NCBI GenBank assembly: GCA_020736575.1
Contig: JAGPYM010000013.1
Coordinates: forward strand, 186,001-250,000
Direction: 5' to 3'
Source: Thelonectria olida
Lineage: Eukaryota; Ascomycota; Sordariomycetes; Hypocreales; Nectriaceae
Length of the DNA stretch: 64,000 bases
The notes under the pieces are model-generated. The model had not been told where the DNA came from. It was given only the letters and a program-made list of their open reading frames with translations, and searched no databases. Below, one piece after another: positions 55,733-64,000 of this stretch (positions are counted from its first letter, which is position 1; each line of letters begins with the position of its first letter). A program made the position numbers and the translations under genes.

Positions 55733-57622
55733 CTACTTATGGGTAGTTCGAAGACCTGTTCCACTCGCTATGAGAGCAGCGCAGATTCCTAAACAAGCCA
55801 CTGCAGTCGATGCTCCAAAGGCAAATCGTAGCCCGTCATAGTACACGACACGAGCTTTGAGTTGGACGTCGGGCGGTAAATGGCGGAGGGCTTCGACCGA
55901 ATGGCGGACATGGTCGATGACCTAGAACATGGTGGATCAGCAACTGACTTCAACCTCTCTTCAATCCGGTGCAATTCAGAAGCAGGGAATAGGGGCGTAC
56001 TCTCCATTTATCGGGTATCCCGCTCAGCGCGTCCGGCAAGCGAACGCTGAGCGTAGTTTGCACAATGGCAGACGTCACCGAGACACCCCAGACGGTTCCT
56101 AGGGAACGAATGAGATAGACGGTCGAGGCTGTCACGGCATGGTCTGCAAAAGCGCCTCGTTAGCACACCACACGTCGAATCTCTCTTAGATGGCTCACCG
56201 GCGTGATCAAACGAAGCCAGCGACGTGAACAGAATGCCCGGGTAGATGATGCCCTGTCCCAGGTTTGCTGGAAACACGTAGACAAAGTACTTCCATGTCG
56301 AGTCCTCAAACCCCAGAGACGTAACCAGAGCGTTCCCAATAGCCATGAGAATCGACCCAGCACGCACAAGAGGAATGAGTTTGCCCCAGCGAGACATGAC
56401 GACCCCGGCAATGACACCTCCGATTGGCGTCGCCAGCGACGGGATCGCAAGACGTGCACCAGCTGTCGTGGCAGAGTCGAGTAGCACAACCTGGAAGAAC
56501 AGTGGGAGCATGAAAAGGTACTGAAGGTCATGTTAGTTCTTCGTGTCGGCATGTCTGTATCGAGTTCGCTGTGGATGTCACTTACACCATAGGCAGCCAT
56601 GCCGGCACAAACATTGGCCACCTGCGTAGCAATGGGAAGTCGTCCATGGAGCAATCGTAAAGGAATAACGGGGATGGCCGCCGTTTTCGCCTCGACGACG
56701 AGAAACAAGGCAAACAGCGCGACACTGCCCACCAACGCCCCAATGACCCAGGGACTTGCCCAGGGCAGCTCGTTCCCGCCCAAGCTCAAGCCTAGAAGCT
56801 GTACTGAGATGGCCAGGACGAGCAAGAAGGCACCGACAAAGTCGACTCGTTTCCACACGGCGCCGAGTCCGCCCTGAAGATGAAAGCCACCGGGCTGGTT
56901 GGACACGACGAGTGCGCCGACGACGAGAGCGAAGAAGGAGACGGGCACTTGGAGCAGGAAGCACCACCGCCAACCGATGTGGTCAGCAATGGTGCCGCCA
57001 AACGAGGCGCCGGATATGGCGCCGAAGCCGTAGATGCCGTTCTGTAAGGCTTGGTACATGCCTCTTTTACGAAAGGGAATCATGTCCGAGTTGACAATGG
57101 TGGCTAATAGGCGGCAATTTTGTTAATACAACAAAGGCATAAAGACAAAGACGTACAGGACTCACCCATGGTCATCAAGCCCCCCCCTCCAAAGCCGGTC
57201 AAAGCCCTCATGCAGTTCAAGAAGACAATGTTGTGCGCCACGCCGCATCCCAGACAGCCGGCGGCAAAGGTCACAGTCGAGATGAAGAAGCACAGGCGGC
57301 GTCCGAAGATGTCGGACACTCGGCCATACAAGGGTTGAAAGGCGGTGCTCGTGACCAGATACGACGTCGTCAACCACGAGGCGGTGTTGGCGGCTGCAAA
57401 CTCGGAGCTGATGACTGCATAGGTGGACGCGGTGATGGTGCTGTCAAGGCCGTACAGGTACACGTTGGACATGATGGCGATTTGGATCCAGACGAAACCG
57501 CGGGGAGGCTTCCACGAGGCTTCGTCTGGAGCGCGGAGCAGCGGCTGATCCTCGCGGGGCGGAGGACTACCGTTGCGATGGGACTCGAGGTCTGGGTTTG
57601 TGGTCTCGTCATGATTACGCAT
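55733..57622 (-). CDS. MFS multidrug/amino-acid-type transporter (DHA2-like)
   Basis: Five exons (57622-57166, 57103-56586, 56520-56199, 56143-56001, 55921-55733) give 542 residues with about 14 hydrophobic segments. MFS motif A is visible as PLYGRVSDIFGRRLCFF; the first segment carries WIQIAIMSNVYLYGLDSTITAS, and the antiporter-like block is GFGAISGASFGGTIADHIGWRWCFLLQVP. These are marks of the drug:H+ antiporter-2 and Vba vacuolar basic amino acid families; the substrate is not predictable. The N-terminal ~40 residues are hydrophilic. All four introns are in-phase with good donors. It is divergent from the ASST-like gene, sharing about 1 kb of promoter, so co-regulation is possible. Confidence 0.92.
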
Positions 57623-58607
57623 TGTGAAGGCGATGCCGAGTTGATTGCAAGGCTGAATTGAGTCGAATTGATGTTGCCGGCTGGAATTATAGAGATAATA
57701 TCAAGGTTTGTGTGTGTGTGTGTGTGTGTTCAACAACAGCCAGAAGAGACTAGCCGGGACAAGTCGCCAGGGATCACCAGAAATCACTTATTCATAATTC
57801 CCGGGCCGTCGGGGAGAAGAAGCAGGGAACACACGCAAAAGCCACGAAAAACCCAGCAACGTGGAAAAGTGTGGGACATTTCGGTGTGACTCTGATGTTG
57901 AAATAGTGGCTCAAGATGGCGTCTTTTGGCCGGAAGAGGAAATGTTGGGTGAGATCTGACCAGTGCCGAGATCTAGAGGAAACTGTTGGAACCATGGCGT
58001 GCGGGGAATGAGCGAATTGGTTGTGATAGTTGTCATTGTGTAGATATGTATCGAGTATCTGGTGCACGATGCCATCCAGCTCCATACAACACACGTAGCC
58101 CATCTAGGTACCCAACACTCAAGCCTGCATCGATCAAAGAACCACGTCTGGATGATTCCAAATCAACACTTGAAACACTTCCCTTGGTGCCAACTAATAC
58201 TCTCCATCCCCGCTTGACACGTCACAGAGTCGCAACCCTACGGCACCTCCAACATCACAGTGCCGTATCGCGCAATCCCACAACACAGAGCATTTACTTT
58301 AGATTCTGCGATATTCATCCAATAGAAGCTTCAAAATCGTCCATGGCGTGCTTCCTTTCCTTATTCACGTGAACCTGCGATATCGCACCTCGCACGACAA
58401 TATCAAGGGCGCTTCCCGCCCATTAAACACTGCCGAACCACAACACGCTCCCGCATCTTCATTCAAATTCTTCGATCATCAAAAGGCAAGATCAATCGTG
58501 GTGGAATTAGGCTCGTGTGCTCCCTCAAGGTGAATGTACCAATTCTTGAGCAGGATGGAGTCCCAGGCCGCTGACGCTGCTAGTACCGCTGCTCACTTAC
58601 ACCCAAC
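57623..58607. promoter_or_regulatory. Shared divergent promoter of MFS transporter and ASST-like gene
   Basis: 985 bp between two start codons on opposite strands. It contains a (TG)n tract at about 57709-57729 and no gene that I can support. Confidence 0.5.
57709..57729 (+). repeat. (TG)n microsatellite
   Basis: About ten TG dinucleotides in the MFS transporter upstream region. Confidence 0.9.
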
Positions 58608-60409
58608 ATGAGATCCCTCCTCCCCCATCTCGCCATTGCCTCGTCTGCCCTCGTGCCCTTGGCAGCGGGAGATTGGCAATACCGCTCTCGCCCCGACCTG
58701 GCACCTCCCCGGCTCAACATCACCATCCCCGCAACGGACAAGGTCGAGCAGGGCTTCCTCTTCGTTGCTCCGTTTGCAGGCTTCCCGGACACGCCTGCGG
58801 AGCAACACGGCCCTCGCCAGGCTGGTCCGTACATCTTCCGCGACAATGGTGACCTTGTTTGGTCTGGGTATGGCATCTATAGCATCTGGGCCACCAATTT
58901 CCAAGCTGGACGTTGGAAGGGCAAGGATATTCTGTTCAGCTTCGAGGGCGACCACAACGCCGGATATGGCCACGGCCATGGACACGTAACCATTGTGGAC
59001 CAGCACTACGAGACAATTCGCGAGCTGCGTGCTGGGAACCACAAGTTGGTCGACAAGCACGAGTTTCACATTGTCAACGAAGAGACCGGCCTTATCCAGA
59101 TCTACCAGCCTGTCCCTCGCGACCTCAGTCAATGGGGTGCCAGTCCGGAGCAACAGTGGATTGTGAATGCCATCATCCAAGGTTCGTTCTCCCAATCGCC
59201 AGTAGATACTGGGCGAAGCCGATGCTGACAAGACCCCTTTGCTAGAGCTCGATATCGCCACCGGCGAACTCCTCTTCGAGTGGTCCAGTCTCGATCACGT
59301 CCAACCCGACGGTTCGTATCCCTTCCCTATCCTAATCTCTCTCCGTGATCCATCACTAACCCACTCTCAAAGAAGCCATCCTCCCCATCAACCCCGGCCA
59401 AGCCGGCTCAGGCTACAACAGCTCCGACGCTTGGGACTACTTCCACATCAACAGCGTCGACAAAGACGCCGACGGGAACTACCTCATCTCGGCCCGCGAT
59501 GCCTGCGCCATCCACAAGATCAACGGGTCAGACGGCTCCATCATCTGGCGCCTCAACGGCAACCGCTCCGACTTCCACATGCAAAACGGCACCCAGTTCT
59601 GCTTCCAGCACCACGCCCGCTGGCTCGAGCAACGCGACGACATCGAAGTCATCAGCCTCTACGATAACAGCGCCCACGGCACCGAGCACGGCGGCGGCTC
59701 TGAAGTCCACACGGCCCCGACCAGCAGCGGCAAGATCCTCAGGCTCAACACCACCTCGTGGGTCGCCGAGCTCGTCGCCGCCTACTTCCCGCCCGACGAC
59801 CTGCTCTCCAAGTCCCAGGGCAGCACGCAGGTCCTCCCCGGCGGAAACGTGCTCGTCAACTGGGGCTCGTCGGGCGCGCTGACCGAGTTCACCGCTGCCG
59901 GCGACGCCATCTTCCACGCCTACGTCGACTCGGGCTATCTGGGCGTCGGCGCTGAAAACTACCGCGCCTTCCGGTACAACTGGACCGGTCTCCCGAGCGA
60001 AGACGCTGCCATTGTTGCGCTGCAGGCTAGTGAAGGGACGACTGTCTACGTCTCGTGGAACGGCGATACCGAGACTGCTGCGTGGCGCTTCTACGCTGTG
60101 ACGGACGAGTACAACTCCCGTGAGTTCCTGGGTGAAGTCGAGCGCACGAGCTTCGAGACGAGTTTCTTCATCTCCGGGGCCAAGATCACGAGCGTCGCTG
60201 CTGAAGCTGTCGACGCCCGGGGTCGGGTTCTCACGTCCACCGCGTCTGTCAGCGTTGAGGCCGAAGTCCTCCCACCCAAGAAGCACGACGTCGCAACTCC
60301 CAACGAGGACAAGGAACGCGAGCTACAGAAGCCGTTGCAGAAGAGCGTATGGGACGAGTATGCCATTCTCAAGGTGATGCGCCTGCGCCGTCCTGGCCGT
60401 GACCTGTAA
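58608..60409 (+). CDS. Secreted arylsulfotransferase (ASST)-family protein
   Basis: Exons 58608-59181, 59246-59311 and 59373-60409 give 558 residues. A signal peptide covers about residues 1-20 (LLPHLAIASSALVPLAAG). The protein has the repeated beta-blade character of the Arylsulfotran_2 family: YIFRDNGDLVWSGYG, FEGDHNAGYGHGHGHVTIVD, KHEFHIVNEETGLIQIY, WDYFHINSVDKDADGNYLISARDACAIHKINGSDGSIIWRL, and QHHARWLEQRDDIEVISLYDNS. The family is named after bacterial enzymes that move sulfate between phenols; the activity of fungal members is not established to my knowledge. Several NxS/T sites suggest glycosylation. The C terminus is basic with no membrane segment. It shares a promoter with the MFS gene. 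Confidence 0.85.
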
Positions 60410-61131
60410 GGAATCCAATGTGTCAGCATCTATGTTGGATGGAATGTTTCTTGCCAACGCTTCGCATCGAGACAAACGAAACAAGAAACTCAATGCTTCA
60501 GGGTGACACAGAATGCTCCAGCTCTCTGGACCTGAACCGTACTTGCTCAAACGCAAGCCAGAAGACGAGTCACACAATCATTCAGCTGAGGGATGAGCAG
60601 TCAAGGGGGGTAACTTTCTTTTGGGTGACTTTTCAAATCAGACCGTCTCTGAAAGCCAGTCTTTACCTTGTTTAATCCATGGCCAAACATGGACCATGGC
60701 CGTTTCCCATTCCATTCGTTTAGTTAGCCGTTTCAATGAAACTGTTTATCCCGCAAGAAACACGACCCGGTTGTTTGGCTGTCGCGGCCACGCACACGTT
60801 AGTGAAGTTTCACCTGTCCACTAGAATCGCCAATTATTGAATTATAAACTAGGTAGGAGGGGTGAGTGTAGAGAGTAGAAATACAACGTAAGATATGAAC
60901 AAGGATGTGGCTGTAAAACGCTGGAACAAGTGAATTCAATGGTCCTCGGGACACTGGAAGGTTCATCATAGCTCGATTCAGCCTCAAAGCTCTGTAGAAA
61001 CGTCTAAATACGCATATACAACATCTCTCCCTCCTCAGATGTAAACCCCCTTTGCCACAAAATATGTACAGGTTGAAGAAGTCCCAAGAAATTAAGCCGT
61101 CTGTCGGTAACTTGCCATTATGCATGCAATA
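60410..61131. other. Convergent 3' region
   Basis: 720 bp between the ASST-like gene and ferric reductase 2, with no gene apparent. Confidence 0.5.
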
Positions 61132-63012
61132 TTACCACGTAAAACTCTCCTCCACAAAGTCCACCACGTTGCTGCTATCTTGCACTATTCTTGCCGCACC
61201 TCGCACATCATCCGCAAACGCACCGGGACCACAGACTGTGACACACATGGCACCCATCTGTTCCTGGACTTCCTTCTGGAGAAGGAGTGGAATGTTAGGC
61301 CTTCCAGGAAACATGCGCACTGTCGTGCTGACATGGTTAAGATCGCGAGGGTTCTGTGGTCTGGTGACAAAGATTTGAATGCGGAGGATGTCTTTGCGGT
61401 TTGGAATTCGGAGGATCGTATCCATGTATGGTCGGACCCATTCGAGCGATTCATACTCGCGAATGACCCAAACCAGTGTGATACGTCGCGTAGCAACTGT
61501 GCCTTCGTTGTATCCCTCAAGGAGATGTCGAACGTAAGAGATTTGATGCGTGATTCCAGTTGAGCCGGCAAAGAGGACGGCATGGCCGTAAGAGTCGAGA
61601 CTGTGGTGCCCGGCATAGGGGCCTTCCATGGCTGCTTTGAGACGCAGAGATCGGCGGGAGGTAGACACGCGGTCAAACAACTTGCGAGTCATGCCCGTCT
61701 GCGCACCGATGAGGAAGGACACAGATGTTGACATGTTGGACTTGTCCATGTTTTCAGGGGATTCTTTTTCGAAACTTGGCAACCTGTTGTCGCGGAGGTG
61801 TTGCACCCAACAGATGGAGAAAGGATGGTTCTCCCAGGCGTTGATGCCCTTGAAACGGAGATAGGCGTGCGTGCCAGGTTTGATGTCCACGTAACGAGGG
61901 AGAGTGAGGGTGACCCGGGTGACCTCACCAGGCAAGGGTTCACAGACAGCATCGGTAAAACCCTTGGAGGACCAGTTGAGGTAGAGAAGTCGGAACATGC
62001 GCGCAAGACGGTCAGCAAACCAAAGCGCCATAATGGCCATTATCCATGGGAGCTGAGGAAGACCACCGGGAAGCGCCGAGGACGCGCAGTGAACCCAGGT
62101 GGAAACGAAAGCGATAAAGGCCAGGACAATGTGGACGTTGAGAAAGGTCTCGTAAAAGGCGTGTCGGAGAGGTGAAAGGGAGAGTATGAGCAAGAGAACC
62201 ATAGCAAATGTTCCAACAAACCCAGATCCAACGAAAAGCTTCTGGGTGATCTCATTACCAACGCCCGCCCAGCCAATGTCTGCAACACAAACAATGGCCC
62301 ATGCGATGGTATGAATAAGGGCTTCAAGGACCACGATGCGGCCCATCCATCGGTGCAGCAGGTTGTACGTGTCGAAGCTGATCTTGAGGAGGCCGATGAG
62401 AGGGTTGTTGCGGCCAGCAAAGATGATGAGGGGAACCATGTTAACCAGCGACAGGGTGCCGGAGCGGCCTCGGAGTTCTGCGCAAAACTCATAGCGGTTC
62501 TTCTGGTGCCAGTTAAGCACGAACATGTAAGCAAAGTTGCTGCCCAGGTAGAGGAAAAGAAGGATCGAATGAAGTCGGGAGGGAAGAGTGCCAATGTTGA
62601 TGGCCGAAGAGAGGCGAAACTCTCGGTTGTGGCGCTTATTCCATAACGGCGCATAGATGAGGTGCTTCTTCATTGCTGGCATCCAGCTCCACTGGGCAAC
62701 TTTCCAGTACCCTTGCTTCTGGCCAGCGACGGACAAGGTTGAGACTTGGCGAAGTTGTGCCCACATGATTTCGAGTATCCGGATGAGAAGAACGACAATG
62801 GCAGTGATGCCCAGACACCACCACAAGATATCCTTAAATAGCAAGTTCATGGGTTGGTTCACTCCGTTGAGAGAGGTGTGATAGGGAGCGACGGTACTAG
62901 TCGTTTCGGCATTTTCAGCGGCGGAAGCTCCGCGAGCTTCGAGATGAGTTGAGGTGGGAACATGAGAGAGCGTGTCGGCGATCCCGCGCCTTATAAGGTC
63001 CATGGCGGGCAT
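61132..63012 (-). CDS. Ferric reductase transmembrane component (second, compact)
   Basis: Intronless, 626 residues from ATG 63012 (a Met three codons later is possible). Membrane segments include WWCLGITAIVVLLIRIL at about 64-80. The haem-ligand histidines are His220 (LLHRW), His234 (LIHT), His294 (NVHI) and His308 (WVHC), two pairs 14 apart. FAD motif ENHPFSI at about 394-400; NADPH motifs AGSTGIT (482-488) and CGPG (594-597), where most family members have CGPP. There is no long insertion, unlike the other ferric reductase in this window, and overall sequence identity between the two looks low. The N terminus has no clear signal peptide. Expected role: plasma-membrane or vacuolar metalloreduction feeding iron or copper uptake. 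No iron-related permease or oxidase lies beside it in the window. Confidence 0.92.
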   Translation of the reverse strand: MPAMDLIRRGIADTLSHVPTSTHLEARGASAAENAETTSTVAPYHTSLNGVNQPMNLLFKDILWWCLGITAIVVLLIRILEIMWAQLRQVSTLSVAGQKQGYWKVAQWSWMPAMKKHLIYAPLWNKRHNREFRLSSAINIGTLPSRLHSILLFLYLGSNFAYMFVLNWHQKNRYEFCAELRGRSGTLSLVNMVPLIIFAGRNNPLIGLLKISFDTYNLLHRWMGRIVVLEALIHTIAWAIVCVADIGWAGVGNEITQKLFVGSGFVGTFAMVLLLILSLSPLRHAFYETFLNVHIVLAFIAFVSTWVHCASSALPGGLPQLPWIMAIMALWFADRLARMFRLLYLNWSSKGFTDAVCEPLPGEVTRVTLTLPRYVDIKPGTHAYLRFKGINAWENHPFSICWVQHLRDNRLPSFEKESPENMDKSNMSTSVSFLIGAQTGMTRKLFDRVSTSRRSLRLKAAMEGPYAGHHSLDSYGHAVLFAGSTGITHQISYVRHLLEGYNEGTVATRRITLVWVIREYESLEWVRPYMDTILRIPNRKDILRIQIFVTRPQNPRDLNHVSTTVRMFPGRPNIPLLLQKEVQEQMGAMCVTVCGPGAFADDVRGAARIVQDSSNVVDFVEESFTW

Positions 63013-64000
63013 GTTTGGTGAGAGATTTCAGAGATTGGCCTGAAGTTGTGGTCAAATGAATGAGGAGCAATCTTCTCCTGAGTTTTTGCAAAACGAGAAA
63101 TCCAGAGGGAGGGTGATGTCAACGGCACGTAGGAGTCCGGTGGTGCGACTTTTAAACTCGGACAGCTTCAAATAGATGCCAAGAACTAACAGTTGTAGAT
63201 AGTCAATGTGTTCGTTCCTCCTCGCGCGATCCTGTTTGTCAGAACATGGTCTTGAGTACGCTGTTCGTATGCCGTTGTTGACTGATGTTCGTAGATGGCG
63301 AGATGAGAGGACCTTGTTCGCGGATGTGTGTTCGTGACAATGTTATGAATCAATGAAGGTCGGCTAGGCGAAAGTTGGATGAATTATGCGCCAGGCAAAG
63401 TAAGTGAGAGTGATCGAGACGTCTGACGAATACCTGATTCGTTTCGTCGCGGGCGACTTGGATGGCCGGTATTCCGAGATATCTTATGATGAAATGAATC
63501 GCGAATAGCAGGCCGATCAGTGGCTCGTGGTTATTGAAGAGAATGTGTATGAATGAAGGTGTGCCTAGCACGAGAAGGGAAGAGAAAAGAAAGGCGGCAC
63601 AACTGATTGTTTTCAGTGATTCAGAGCTTGCAAACACCTGACGAATGATGTGAGTTCTGGTTGGCAGTTGGCAGCCAGTTGACGATCGTGGGCAAGAGAG
63701 CAGACTAGATGGAATTGGTCGATGAGAGTCGAAGGCGCCACAATGAAGAAATGGAGAATTGAAGAAAAAGAAACGGCAGGGGAATGGCCTTGAGGGTATG
63801 ACCAGAACCAGCCCCGAACTGAAATGTCTTGACGAACGAAAAGGAAAGGCAAAAGCCACGAAAGACACGAGCGAGGGAGAGAATGGAGTTGAAGAGGGAC
63901 AAGTTCCGAGGGGGGGTCGTGATAATAAAAGTCGGCCTGCGGTGGACACAACACAGGCAGGTGCAACCCAGGAGCAAACATGGGAGGGCAGGTGCAGGCC
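63013..64000. other. Ferric reductase 2 upstream region
   Basis: Close to 1 kb of upstream sequence to the window end. On the minus strand a frame at 63350-63949 has hydrophobic stretches but starts at a non-ATG codon and shows no domain; I do not annotate it as a gene. Confidence 0.45.

Noticed and set aside
59528..60286. 252-codon minus-strand frame opposite the ASST-like gene
   Set aside because: It is a shadow of GC-rich coding sequence; the family motifs and splice phases support the + strand.
63350..63949. 199-codon minus-strand frame with hydrophobic stretches
   Set aside because: It begins at a non-ATG codon, overlaps two other long frames, and no membrane-protein family is recognisable.
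1..64000. Transposon genes, CRISPR arrays, rRNA genes or a secondary-metabolite core enzyme
   Set aside because: None of their conserved motifs was seen on either strand.

Overview
The window reads as a gene-rich piece of a filamentous ascomycete chromosome, most likely a Sordariomycete. The reasons are short spliceosomal introns (mostly 47-190 bp, GTRNGY donors, CTAAC/CTGAC-like branch points, YAG acceptors), clear intergenic promoters rather than operons, CT-rich leaders before start codons, and typical fungal orthologs (nudF/LIS1, cnxH, REC8, MRS6, ISN1, an RfeG-type factor). The organism assignment is inference. I saw no transposon coding sequence, CRISPR array or rRNA. One tRNA, tRNA-Val(AAC), is present at 55.36 kb.

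Layout. 0.7-3.0 kb: DNA polymerase eta (+). 5.3-8.1 kb: RfeG-like factor (+) behind a long CT-rich leader that is open in frame. 9.7-10.5 kb: a gene of unknown function (-) whose reading frame appears broken. 10.5-14.1 kb: no convincing gene. 14.1-18.0 kb: importin-7/8-type karyopherin, nine exons (+). 18.6-19.7 kb: secreted choloylglycine-hydrolase-family Ntn enzyme (-). 20.8-21.7 kb: a degenerate direct-repeat family in non-coding DNA. 22.4-23.9 kb: GPI-anchored yapsin-like aspartic protease (-). 26.1-27.8 kb: IMP 5'-nucleotidase ISN1 (-). 28.9-30.4 kb: nudF (+). 31.4-33.7 kb: class II ketose-bisphosphate-type aldolase (+) convergent with a D-2-hydroxyacid dehydrogenase (-). 34.2-36.0 kb: fumarase (-). 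36.8-39.7 kb: RBM5/10-like splicing factor (-). 40.2-40.8 kb: cnxH (+). 41.1-41.7 kb: small unknown protein (-). 42.5-45.1 kb: ferric reductase 1 (-). 45.1-48.7 kb: no convincing gene. 48.7-49.8 kb: exosome subunit RRP43 (+). 50.3-52.0 kb: Rab escort protein MRS6 (+). 52.6-54.7 kb: meiotic cohesin REC8 with an in-frame TAG (-). 55.4 kb: tRNA-Val. 55.7-57.6 kb: MFS transporter (-), divergent from an arylsulfotransferase-like secreted protein at 58.6-60.4 kb (+). 61.1-63.0 kb: ferric reductase 2 (-).

Most genes are unrelated housekeeping functions: DNA damage tolerance, nuclear import, purine salvage, dynein regulation, TCA cycle, splicing, molybdenum cofactor, RNA decay, vesicle traffic and meiosis. 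Between them sit accessory or secreted functions: an Ntn hydrolase, an aspartic protease, an ASST-like protein, an MFS pump and two ferric reductases. The least explained signals are the 20.8-21.7 kb repeat family, the REC8 stop codon, the broken gene at 10 kb, the ~220-residue insertion in ferric reductase 1 and two GC-AG introns. Exon boundaries were deduced by hand from splice motifs and phase closure, without transcript data.
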